From contig JAFLST010000031.1 in the NCBI GenBank assembly GCA_022510815.1, positions 1-34,939 on the forward strand: a stretch of 34,939 nt of DNA, in the 5' to 3' direction. Source of the stretch: Christensenellaceae bacterium. Its GTDB lineage: Bacteria; Bacillota; Clostridia; Christensenellales; Aristaeellaceae. The translations under genes and the position numbers were made by a program. The notes below the pieces were generated by a model. It saw only the letters and a list, made by a program, of their open reading frames with translations, searched no databases and was not told where the DNA came from. Positions 16,108 to 23,287 of the stretch are shown one piece after another; the first letter of the stretch is position 1; each line of letters begins with the position of its first letter.

Positions 16108-17565
16108 ATGCTCACCAAAGCGACACAGAATGATTTTCAGGCCCTCGTCCAGCTCTATCATGCCGTCGCCGACGACATGAACGCCCACGGGCTCAGCCAG
16201 TGGCACTGGGGGCAGTATCCCAACGAGGGGCTGATCCAGAGCGACCTTGACGCGCAGACGCTCTACGTCCTCCGGGAGAACGGAACGATTCTGCTGGCCG
16301 TGGCCATTGACACCACCCCCGAAGAGGTCTATCAGTCCGTCAACTGGCTCTTCGGCACGCGGCCCGGCTCCTTCCATCGTCTGGCTGTCGCGCCGGAGGC
16401 TCAGGGGAAGGGCCTCGGCAGGAAGGTGCTGCCGGAGATCTTCGACATCCTGCGGGGCCTCGGCTGCGACTGCCTGCGCTGCGATACGCACATCGACAAC
16501 GCCCGGGCGCTGCATCTCTACGAGTCCGTCGGCATGCGCCGCTCCGGCGCGGTGTATTATCCCGGCGAGGGCGATGACAAGCCCTTCCCGACGCTGGAGA
16601 TGCCCCTGACCGACGACTGCCCGCTGCTGCCGCTGACCATGCACCCGGCCTTCCGGGGCGGCAAGCTGACCCCATGGGGCGGCGAGAAGCTGCGTACGGT
16701 CTACGGCAAACCCATCGCCGAGGTGCCCACAGGCGAAAGCCTCGAGGTGAGCTGCATCCCCGGGCTGGAATCCGTCGACGATGCGGGCGTGAAGCTGCCT
16801 GACCTGATCGCGAAATACGGCGCGGCCTTCGCTGGCAAGTACGCCGAGGGAACCTTCCCGCTGCTGCTCAAGCTGATCGACGCCAGCGAATCCCTGTCCG
16901 TGCAGGTGCACCCGGACGACGCCTACGCCGCCCGGGAGGAAAACGGCAAGCTGGGCAAGACCGAGGCGTGGCTGATCCTTGACGCGCCGGAGGGGAGCCA
17001 GCTCGTCTACGGCATCCGCCCCGGCACGACGCTGGACGAGCTCCGCGCCGCCTGCGAGCAGGGAGCCGCCGTGGAGCCGCTGCTGCGCCGGGTGGACGTG
17101 AAGCCGGGGGATGTGTGCTTCATTCCCGCGGGCTGCGTGCACGCCATCGGCGCGGGCATCATGCTCTATGAGATTCAGCAGTCCTCCGACGTGACCTACC
17201 GCTTCTATGACTGGGATCGGGTCGACGCGCAGGGCAACCGCCGGGAGCTGCACCTGAAGAAGGCTCTCGACGTGACCGACCTGAGCTTCTCCCTTGACCC
17301 GATTCCCGCGCCGGAGACCCCCGTCGCCCGCGTGCTGGACGAGACCTACTTCACCCTCGACCTATTCCGCGTGACGGATGCTCCCGCCGAGCTGCCCGCC
17401 GTGGCGGACTTTGGCCTGCTGACCGCTCTCGACGGCGAGCTGACGCTCCGCTGGAACGGCGGCGAAAAGCTCCTCAGGCGCGGCGAAAGCCTCTACCTGC
17501 CCAGCCGGGGCGTGACCCTGACGCTGCATGGACAGGGAAGGGCCGCCCTGTCCCAGCCCCGGTAA
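16108..17565 (+). CDS. GNAT acetyltransferase fused to class I mannose-6-phosphate isomerase
   Basis: A 485-aa two-domain protein. Residues ~1-165 are a GNAT N-acetyltransferase with the acetyl-CoA loop in RLAVAPEAQGKGLGRK and the C-terminal ALHLYESVGM segment. Residues ~172-485 are a short (Bacillus-type) ManA: MHPAFRGGKLTPWGGEKL, zinc ligands Gln and His in VQVHPDD, Glu in KTEAWLIL and His in AGCVHAIGAG, then the conserved YEIQQSSDVTYRFYDW. ManA interconverts mannose 6-phosphate and fructose 6-phosphate. The ManA part is full length (~315 aa). The reading frame is continuous, with no sign of a stop or frameshift between the two domains. Start ATG has GGAGGAG about 10 bases upstream. The GNAT substrate is unknown. 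Confidence 0.93.
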   Translation: MLTKATQNDFQALVQLYHAVADDMNAHGLSQWHWGQYPNEGLIQSDLDAQTLYVLRENGTILLAVAIDTTPEEVYQSVNWLFGTRPGSFHRLAVAPEAQGKGLGRKVLPEIFDILRGLGCDCLRCDTHIDNARALHLYESVGMRRSGAVYYPGEGDDKPFPTLEMPLTDDCPLLPLTMHPAFRGGKLTPWGGEKLRTVYGKPIAEVPTGESLEVSCIPGLESVDDAGVKLPDLIAKYGAAFAGKYAEGTFPLLLKLIDASESLSVQVHPDDAYAAREENGKLGKTEAWLILDAPEGSQLVYGIRPGTTLDELRAACEQGAAVEPLLRRVDVKPGDVCFIPAGCVHAIGAGIMLYEIQQSSDVTYRFYDWDRVDAQGNRRELHLKKALDVTDLSFSLDPIPAPETPVARVLDETYFTLDLFRVTDAPAELPAVADFGLLTALDGELTLRWNGGEKLLRRGESLYLPSRGVTLTLHGQGRAALSQPR

Positions 17566-17610
17566 CCGCGGCCATAACCCCGCTGATCGACAAAAGAAAG
17601 GCGACCATTT

Positions 17611-18375
17611 ATGGGCGACACAGGCATCGTTTATCAGGAGAATTTCGGCATCGGCACCTTCCGGCGAGAAATCTGCGCGGAACTCGGCGAAGCTTTTTGG
17701 GCAGATCTCGTGAAGGATATCCCGCTGCCTGACATCCAGACGGAGAGCCGTTGTCAATGCCGCAACATGGCGCTGCTGATGCAGCGCTTTGAAACCGCAG
17801 CCGACGCCGAAACCATCCAACGGATTCTTTGCCGCGTCCGGCACGGGCTGCATCCCTCTCAGTCCGCATGGGCCCACGAGGAATTTCTGGCCATTGGCGA
17901 TCTGGACCGTTTCCTTCAAAAGCATCAGGATGATGAATGGCGCCATTTTGTTCAGCTCAACAAGGAAGGCAAGGATTTTTACGGGCAGGACATCACGGAC
18001 GAAGTGTTAGACTTCATTCGTGAACATCCTGCCATGCTCGCGCCGGTCAGGCGGGGAAGCAAACTGCATTGCATGGCTTTTCCCTCCAACATGCGTGACT
18101 ATCTGAAATCGGATGATCCCGTCATGAAGCGCTATCACGCTTGCCACTGTCCCTTCGCGAAGGAATCCATTCTTTCGGATAAGATGGTCTCGGCGACATT
18201 GTGCTACTGCAGTTTGGGGCATGTGATGAATTTCATGGAAGCCGCTTTGAATCGCAGTCTTCACGGCCGGGTTATCCGCTCCGTGCTGCGCGGCGATCTG
18301 ACCTGCGAATACGAGATCGACATTCCCGATGATATCATGCGGGACTACGTTTCCGAAGGCGACAAACGCGCATAA
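17611..18375 (+). CDS. Cysteine-rich protein of unknown function (possibly DUF6144-like)
   Basis: A 254-aa soluble protein I cannot assign with confidence. Cysteines cluster in CQCRNMALLM (~residue 48), HACHCPFAKES (~residue 190) and CYCSLGHVMNF (~residue 206), with one more in LRGDLTCEYEIDIP near the end. The C-terminal layout (CPFAKE, CYCS-GH, a Gly-Asp-x-x-Cys strand) resembles small ligand- or metal-binding folds seen in clostridial conserved proteins; DUF6144 is my best guess. No signal peptide or membrane segment. ATG 17611 follows GAAAGG. It lies 45 bases after the ManA fusion and 29 bases before the kinase-like gene, so is probably in one operon. Confidence 0.75.
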   Translation: MGDTGIVYQENFGIGTFRREICAELGEAFWADLVKDIPLPDIQTESRCQCRNMALLMQRFETAADAETIQRILCRVRHGLHPSQSAWAHEEFLAIGDLDRFLQKHQDDEWRHFVQLNKEGKDFYGQDITDEVLDFIREHPAMLAPVRRGSKLHCMAFPSNMRDYLKSDDPVMKRYHACHCPFAKESILSDKMVSATLCYCSLGHVMNFMEAALNRSLHGRVIRSVLRGDLTCEYEIDIPDDIMRDYVSEGDKRA

Positions 18376-18404
18376 TCGCGTCATCGGGGGATGAGGAGGT
18401 TCCT

Positions 18405-18968
18405 ATGAGATTGCTGATCCTCTTCGGCGCGCAGGCCGTCGGCAAGATGACCGTCGGTCAGGCGCTGACACGAATTACACCCATGAAGCTGTTCCACAAC
18501 CACATGACCATCGAGCCGGTGCTCGAGCTGTTTGACAATTTCAACTCCCGGGCCATCCTGCGGCTGCGGGAGGTCATCTTCGAGGAGTTCGCTCAGAGCG
18601 ACCGCTACGGACTGATCTTCACCATGCAGTGGGCGCTGAACGTTCAGGACGACTGGGACTATATCGCCCACATCGCGGAGATCTTCGAAAAGGCCGGCGC
18701 GCAGGTGGACTACTGCGAGCTGATCGCCCCGCTGAACGTGCGCCTCGAGCGCAACGTGACCGAGAACCGCATGAAGGAGAAGCCTTCCAAGCGCGACACC
18801 GGCCGCAGCGAGTGGCTCATCATGAATGCCGAGCAGGAGTACCGCAACATCTCCGAACCCGGCGAGATGCCCTTCGAGCGATACCTGCGGCTGGAGAACA
18901 CCAACCTGTCGCCGGAGGAAGCCGCCGAGAAGATCGCCGCGCACTTCGGCTACGAACGCCTTTCATAA
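18405..18968 (+). CDS. P-loop kinase-like NTPase
   Basis: A 187-aa protein with an N-terminal Walker A (ILFGAQAVGKMTVGQAL, residues ~4-20) like those of small-molecule kinases of the shikimate/adenylate kinase group. A lid-like Arg/Lys-rich segment lies in the middle (RLERNVTENRMKEKPSKRDTGR). The substrate is unknown; annotation pipelines often call such proteins AAA-family ATPase or shikimate kinase-like, but a true shikimate kinase motif set is not evident. Start ATG has GAGGAGG 6 bases upstream. Last gene of the plus-strand run, followed by a terminator. Confidence 0.85.
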   Translation: MRLLILFGAQAVGKMTVGQALTRITPMKLFHNHMTIEPVLELFDNFNSRAILRLREVIFEEFAQSDRYGLIFTMQWALNVQDDWDYIAHIAEIFEKAGAQVDYCELIAPLNVRLERNVTENRMKEKPSKRDTGRSEWLIMNAEQEYRNISEPGEMPFERYLRLENTNLSPEEAAEKIAAHFGYERLS

Positions 18969-18982
18969 CCAGCAGGATAAAG

Positions 18983-19027
18983 AACCCGGATGAGCCTTCC
19001 AGCGCATCCGGGTTTTATTGTTTTTTT
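18983..19027 (+). terminator. Terminator of the ABC exporter/ManA operon
   Basis: A perfect 10-bp stem (18983-18992 with 19005-19014, 12-base loop) is followed by a T run and a second T-rich stretch. It bounds the left side of the gene-free island. Confidence 0.9.
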
Positions 19028-19129
19028 GGGTGAAAGGCGTTCTTTGGGGCTGAATTTCGCCTGCATAACCGACCGAGTGTTTTCTTACAATATTTTCCAT
19101 AATTCGGGTTGTTAACAATATGCTGACCC

Positions 19130-19450
19130 TTATCCACACAAGCACCGCAATGTGCACAGGATTGTGAATAACCTGTTGATATTGTGGATATCTTTCTTCA
19201 CAATCCTTCAATTTCAGGGATTTTCGCGCCCATTTCTGTGGATAACCCTGTGGGAATTGTGGATGACTTCCTCTGTTCCGTGTTTATATCCAATATTTGG
19301 GAGTTCTGCATAGCAAGGCTGCATATCCACACGTTGAAGGGGTAAATCAGCCCCTTAAAAACAAGAAAAACCGACCGAAGTCGGCTTTTTTAGAGCAAAA
19401 AATTGACAGATGTTTACAGATTTTGGATGGCTTCGATGAACTTATCCACA
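19130..19450. promoter_or_regulatory. Array of DnaA-box-like 9-mers in a gene-free island
   Basis: Matches to the DnaA box TTATNCACA cluster here. Perfect copies: 19130-19138 (+), 19163-19171 (-), 19237-19245 (-) and 19442-19450 (+, inside the 3' end of the aldolase gene). One-mismatch copies: 19183-19191 (-), 19194-19202 (+), 19258-19266 (-) and 19323-19331 (+). Two minus-strand pairs start 20 and 21 bases apart and repeat at 74-75 bases, close to whole helical turns. The surrounding DNA (19013-19365) is AT-rich compared with its neighbours, contains no credible gene, and lies between two terminators facing each other. It could be a replication origin, a DnaA-titration site, or a site for another protein with similar specificity. 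No dnaA, dnaN, rpmH or parAB gene is visible. Confidence 0.65.
19366..19391 (-). terminator. Terminator of the aldolase gene
   Basis: CCGAC (19371-19375), a 4-base loop and GTCGG (19380-19384) are flanked by A5 on the left and T6 on the right, so on the minus strand the stem ends in a T run. It lies 23 bases past the aldolase stop and could work in both directions. Confidence 0.8.
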
Positions 19451-20439
19451 TACTCGTCCGGCGTTGCCCAAGAGGTGCAGACTCGCAGGGCGGCATGGCT
19501 TTCATCCATGCGCTCGAAGAATGACAGGTCGAAATCCTCCTCCAGCGCCTCAGCCTGTTCATCGCTGAAAATCGGGAAGAGCTGGTTGGTGGGGGAGTCC
19601 ACCAGCAGCGGGATGCCCTTGTCCAGCAGCGCCGTCCGGATGCGCATGGCCTGCTCGACGGCCTTCCTGCCGATCTCAAAGTAGAGGCCGTCCTCCATCA
19701 GCGCAGAGAACTGCACACCCAGCAGCCGCCCCTTGGCCAGCAGGCCGCCGCGCTGCTTGATCATGTAGCGGAAGCGGCTGCTCAGTTCAGGATTGACAAT
19801 GACCACCGCCTCGCCGAACAGCGCGCCGACCTTGGTGCCGCCGACAGTGAACACGTCGCAGTACTTCGCGATGTCCGCAGGGGTCAGGTCGCCGGTGGGA
19901 GCAGCCAGCGCGTAGCCCAGACGCGCGCCGTCAATGAACAGGTACATCCCGTGCTGGCGACAGGTATAGTGCAGATCCATGAGCTGCGAGAGGTTATAGA
20001 CCGTTCCCAGCTCGGTGGACAGGGAGATGTAGACCATGCCGGGGCGCACCGTGTGCTCATCGTCCGCCTGAAGCGCCGAGGCCACGCTGACCTGGCTGGC
20101 CGTGATGCGTCCATCCTTGCCGGGAAGGGTCAGGCACTTGTGCCCCGAGGACTCGATCGCGCCGGTCTCGTGGGTGTTGATATGCCCGGTGTGCGCACAG
20201 AGCACGCCCTCATAGGGCCGCAGCGCCGAGGCGATGACCGTCGTGTTCGCCTGCGTGCCGCCGACCAGAAAATGCACTGCCGCGTCAGGACAGTCGAAGG
20301 CGGTCCTGATCGCCTCCGCAGCCTCTCGGCAATAAGGGTCCATGCCGTAGCCTACCGTCTGCTCCATGTTCGTCGCCACCAGCCGCTCCATAACCTTCGG
20401 ATGGCAGCCCTCATGATAATCGCAGCTTAACCGAATCAT
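19414..20439 (-). CDS. Low-specificity L-threonine aldolase (beta-eliminating lyase family)
   Basis: A 341-aa fold-type I PLP enzyme that cleaves threonine or allo-threonine to glycine and acetaldehyde. Family features: the substrate/PLP loop FLVGGTQANTTVIAS, THETGAIESSGHK, the PLP-contacting Asp in FIDGARLGYAL, and the Schiff-base Lys in DVFTVGGTKVGALFG. Length is normal. The ATG has AAAGGA 8 bases upstream and a near-consensus promoter 35 bases further. Its last codons contain one of the DnaA-box-like 9-mers. It is transcribed alone: terminators lie on both sides. Confidence 0.93.
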   Translation of the reverse strand: MIRLSCDYHEGCHPKVMERLVATNMEQTVGYGMDPYCREAAEAIRTAFDCPDAAVHFLVGGTQANTTVIASALRPYEGVLCAHTGHINTHETGAIESSGHKCLTLPGKDGRITASQVSVASALQADDEHTVRPGMVYISLSTELGTVYNLSQLMDLHYTCRQHGMYLFIDGARLGYALAAPTGDLTPADIAKYCDVFTVGGTKVGALFGEAVVIVNPELSSRFRYMIKQRGGLLAKGRLLGVQFSALMEDGLYFEIGRKAVEQAMRIRTALLDKGIPLLVDSPTNQLFPIFSDEQAEALEEDFDLSFFERMDESHAALRVCTSWATPDEYVDKFIEAIQNL

Positions 20440-20473
20440 AGCTTCGTTCCTTTCGTATCAGGATTTCATCAGT

Positions 20474-20502
20474 ATTATACTTGTCAGAGGAAAAGTCGTC
20501 AA
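20474..20502 (-). promoter_or_regulatory. Promoter of the threonine aldolase gene
   Basis: Minus strand: TTGACG (20502-20497), 17-base spacer, TATAAT (20479-20474), 35 bases upstream of the ATG. The -35 box begins right after the T-rich tail of the preceding gene's terminator. Confidence 0.85.
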
Positions 20503-20540
20503 TAATATAATAAGGAAGTCTTTGTGACAAAGACTTCCTT
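20500..20540 (-). terminator. Terminator of the FMN-binding lipoprotein gene
   Basis: A perfect 13-bp inverted repeat (20512-20524 with 20528-20540, 3-base loop) is followed on the minus strand by an A/T-only stretch rich in T. It lies 55 bases after the lipoprotein stop codon. Confidence 0.75.
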
Positions 20541-20595
20541 GCCGCCTTGGGCAGGCTGGAACGGACTTAACCGAAAACGCCGCTTTCGCGACGCT

Positions 20596-21615
20596 TCACT
20601 GCGCGTTCTCCCATGCCCGCCGCATCGCGAGAAGAATGTCGCCGTGGCTGTCCCGAAGCGACATGGTGGCGCTGGAGGTGATGTCCGCCAGCTCCTGCTT
20701 CTCGGCATCGGCGAGGCTCTCATACTGCTGCAGGTCGCCCTCGGCGGTGGAATCCTCCTTGAGCGGACGACCGTTGGTGCCGGAGAAATACTTGCCGAAC
20801 CAGTCCTCGATCTCGTCGACGGTCTTGCCGACGAACATCTGCTGATAGGCGTCCATCTGGGAGGTCCATGTGCCGGTACCCATCTTGTAGTCCTCGCCGC
20901 GGCCCCGCTTGGTGATCCATGAGGATACCTCCGCGAGGAAGTTGTCCTCCGTGTCGCTGGTGGTGCCGATCACTTTGCCCTCCGCGTCATCCCACAGCGC
21001 GTAGCCGCCCTGACCCGGAAAGCCGCTGAAATGCGGCATGGTCGCGCCGTCATAATTGGGCGTGGCGACCTCAAGCTGATCGACGTCCATCTGCAGGACG
21101 CGGCCCTCCGCGTCAAAGATGCCGTGGGCAAAGACGACATTGAAGGAATAGACCGGGTTGTCCTGATCGTCCTTACCGGGGCCCACGCGGCCCGTTGCCG
21201 CCATGCCGATGCCAGCCTTCGCGCCCTCGGGCAGGAAGGTCTGGGGCGCGTTGGTGGGCTGTTCATCGCCGTTAGTCATGTCGGTGATGATCGTCTGGCC
21301 CATCGCGTCCGCCACCGCGGCCATGATGGCGTTGCTGGTCACCGTCGCGCCGCTGACCGTGTCCACCTGCCACGAATTCGCCGTCACGATGGCCTGAGGC
21401 AGCGCTTCGATCGCCCGGGTACCCACGCCTTCGGTCTCGCTGTGCTCAATGACCTCCACATTGGTGATCGCGCCGCCGTCGGTGGTGACCCGCACGGTCA
21501 GCGGGCCGCCGTAGCCCTGCGCCTGTCCCGTCCGCTCCTCCGAGGACGCGGTGGCACAGGCCGTCATCGAGGCGGCTGTCAGCAGGGCAACAAAACATAA
21601 CAGAATCCTGCGCAT
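20596..21615 (-). CDS. FMN-binding lipoprotein, candidate electron-transfer flavoprotein
   Basis: A 339-aa exported protein. MRRILLCF plus a hydrophobic stretch ends in the lipobox MTAC (C20), so it should be lipid-anchored on the outer face of the membrane. Residues ~35-110 are an FMN-binding domain with the flavinylation motif SGATVT (S88-T93) in VDTVSGATVTSNAI; ApbE-type transferases attach FMN to the last Thr. Near the C-terminus SSATMS in ADITSSATMSL looks like a second, altered copy of the motif, followed by DSHGDILLAM. Two-site lipoproteins of this type, such as Listeria PplA, take part in extracellular electron transfer. No apbE or NADH dehydrogenase gene is in the window. I chose ATG 21615 (GGAGA 5 bases upstream) over ATG 21627. 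Confidence 0.85.
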   Translation of the reverse strand: MRRILLCFVALLTAASMTACATASSEERTGQAQGYGGPLTVRVTTDGGAITNVEVIEHSETEGVGTRAIEALPQAIVTANSWQVDTVSGATVTSNAIMAAVADAMGQTIITDMTNGDEQPTNAPQTFLPEGAKAGIGMAATGRVGPGKDDQDNPVYSFNVVFAHGIFDAEGRVLQMDVDQLEVATPNYDGATMPHFSGFPGQGGYALWDDAEGKVIGTTSDTEDNFLAEVSSWITKRGRGEDYKMGTGTWTSQMDAYQQMFVGKTVDEIEDWFGKYFSGTNGRPLKEDSTAEGDLQQYESLADAEKQELADITSSATMSLRDSHGDILLAMRRAWENAQ

Positions 21616-21832
21616 GATCTTCTCCATCCTTTCCGTTGATGAGGCTATCTTGCGCCGAGAAGGAAATTTCCATGCAGATTTTCAGAAGCCGGAGCCGTTT
21701 TGCAGGAAAAACGCCGCGGACGGCGAATTGTTTTGATGAACTTGGCTCTTTGCACCCTTTTGGGGATGAAATCGACGGCATCAAACGTTGAGATAGAGCA
21801 GGTAACCTTGCAGAAGGCAGGTGTAAACGAAT

Positions 21833-22993
21833 ATGAGCAAGCAGAAACGACGTGACCCGCTGAAGGTGATGGTCGTCTGTACCATCGTGCTGGCGCTGCT
21901 GACGGTGGGCACATGGGCCGCGGGCACCATGCTCACGAATTTCAGGCGCGCCCGGCTGACCTCACTGATCGAGGATGTGCAGGCGACAAACCAGCAGCTC
22001 GAGCAGGAATATCATCTTGCGCTGGCGGAGTTTGAGCGGGAGAGGGCCGCGGCCAACGGCGCCAACCTCCAGTGGCCGACGCAGAAACCCGAGGGCTGGG
22101 ACGTCATCGACCTGACGAACTACCCGCTGGAGAATCCCTATACCGTTTCGCTGTCCCGCGCGGACGCCATGCACGGCGGTCTGCTGCTGGTCAATGAATG
22201 GCATTCCCGGCCCGATGACTTTGACGACTCGGTCATGACCTCCATCTTCACCTACGCGGGCGACCGCCGCACCAACTTCGGCGTGCAGAACTCCAGCCAG
22301 CGGCTGCATCCGGCGGCCATCGAGGCGGTCATCAGCGCGCTCACCGACGCTAAGGCCCTCGGTCTGGAGCACTACGTCATCAACTATGCCTATCGCAGCT
22401 ATGACGACCAGGACAAGCTCTTTCAGGAGCAGATGCAGAAGATTCAGGAGACCTACAAGGACCGGTATACGGGCGATGCGCTGATTGCCCGCGCCAAGCG
22501 GGACGTCAACTATCCCGGCACCAGCGAGTTCAACACGGGCATGTCCGTGACGCTCTACCTCTACGAGAAGGGCAATGACGAAATCAACAAGCAGTCCTTC
22601 TCCACCAGCCAGCAGGGCGTGTGGCTCTATGAGAACAGCTGGAAGTACGGCATGATCTTCCGCTTCCCGGGCGCAGACTTCCCGCTGGTCGGCGTGTCGG
22701 ACAAGACCTACAAGACCGGCGTGAGCGTCAAGCTCAATTGCTACCGCTATGTCGGCAAGGCCCACGCGGCGGTCATGCACCATCTCGACCTGTGTCTTGA
22801 GGAATACATTGAGTACCTGCAGGAGCACCCGCACATCGCGGTGTTCGAGGACGGTACGCTCAAGTATGAGATTGTCCGCCAGTACATCGGCGACAACACC
22901 CCGTCCTTCACCATCGAAGTCACGCAGCGCGCCAGAAACTACAGCTCCTCGCTGGACAACATGGGCGGCGTGGTCACTGTGATGGAATATTAA
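21833..22993 (+). CDS. VanY/D-alanyl-D-alanine carboxypeptidase-fold protein lacking zinc ligands (pseudoenzyme)
   Basis: A 386-aa membrane-anchored protein: basic N-terminus, transmembrane helix (~12-34), short coiled coil (~40-75) and an extracellular VanY-like domain (~150-325). Fold landmarks remain, such as YRSYDDQDKLF (Arg188) and RYVGKAHA (305-312). However, the SEHxxGxAxD zinc motif reads SEFNTGMSVT: His is F233 and Asp is T240. The ExWH motif reads KLNC: catalytic Glu is K300 and the second His is C303. All expected zinc ligands and the general base are gone, so D,D-carboxypeptidase activity is not expected; binding to peptidoglycan peptides or scaffolding is more likely. The frame is intact, so this is not recent decay. 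The start ATG has no strong ribosome site. Divergent from the flavolipoprotein. Confidence 0.85.
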   Translation: MSKQKRRDPLKVMVVCTIVLALLTVGTWAAGTMLTNFRRARLTSLIEDVQATNQQLEQEYHLALAEFERERAAANGANLQWPTQKPEGWDVIDLTNYPLENPYTVSLSRADAMHGGLLLVNEWHSRPDDFDDSVMTSIFTYAGDRRTNFGVQNSSQRLHPAAIEAVISALTDAKALGLEHYVINYAYRSYDDQDKLFQEQMQKIQETYKDRYTGDALIARAKRDVNYPGTSEFNTGMSVTLYLYEKGNDEINKQSFSTSQQGVWLYENSWKYGMIFRFPGADFPLVGVSDKTYKTGVSVKLNCYRYVGKAHAAVMHHLDLCLEEYIEYLQEHPHIAVFEDGTLKYEIVRQYIGDNTPSFTIEVTQRARNYSSSLDNMGGVVTVMEY

Positions 22994-23158
22994 ATCGCAA
23001 ACGTGGCTTTACCTCTTTCCGAGTGACACAGGCATGGTCAGTCCGATACCAAGCTGTCCATGCCTGCTGCAAAACGGACGCGCATGTTATCAGTTTTTGA
23101 TGGGAAGCCGAAGAGCTTGCGGGCCCTCCGGCGTCACCCGGGGATTGATTGGCAGTTT
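22994..23158 (+). other. Untranslated stretch between VanY-like gene and terminator
   Basis: About 165 bases without a credible gene. A 9-bp inverted repeat (23029-23037 with 23058-23066) has no T tail. The region probably is a long 3' untranslated segment; a small RNA cannot be excluded. Confidence 0.4.
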
Positions 23159-23191
23159 AAGCGGCATGGCAGCAGCCATGCCGCTTTTTTT
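23159..23191 (+). terminator. Terminator downstream of the VanY-like gene
   Basis: A perfect 12-bp stem (23159-23170 with 23175-23186, 4-base loop) runs into a seven-T tract ending at 23191. It sits 166 bases after the stop codon. Confidence 0.9.
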
Positions 23192-23217
23192 GTCCGCGAA
23201 AGCCGTCAAACTCTCCC

Positions 23218-23246
23218 TTTACTTTCCACGGGCTCTCGTATATAAT
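23218..23246 (+). promoter_or_regulatory. Promoter of the xylanase gene
   Basis: TTTACT (23218-23223), 17-base spacer, TATAAT (23241-23246), 41 bases upstream of the ATG. The -35 box is weak, which would suit activation by a regulator. Confidence 0.65.
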
Positions 23247-23287
23247 GAACCCATGAACATCGCCATGCGCGAAAAACGGAGGAAACG

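Noticed and set aside
19028-19365. Short open frames in the DnaA-box island
   Set aside because: They are short, lack ribosome sites and cover terminator and repeat sequence; composition differs from genes in the window.
23060-23245. 61-aa basic open frame between the VanY-like gene and xylanase
   Set aside because: It runs through a terminator hairpin and the xylanase promoter and has no ribosome site.
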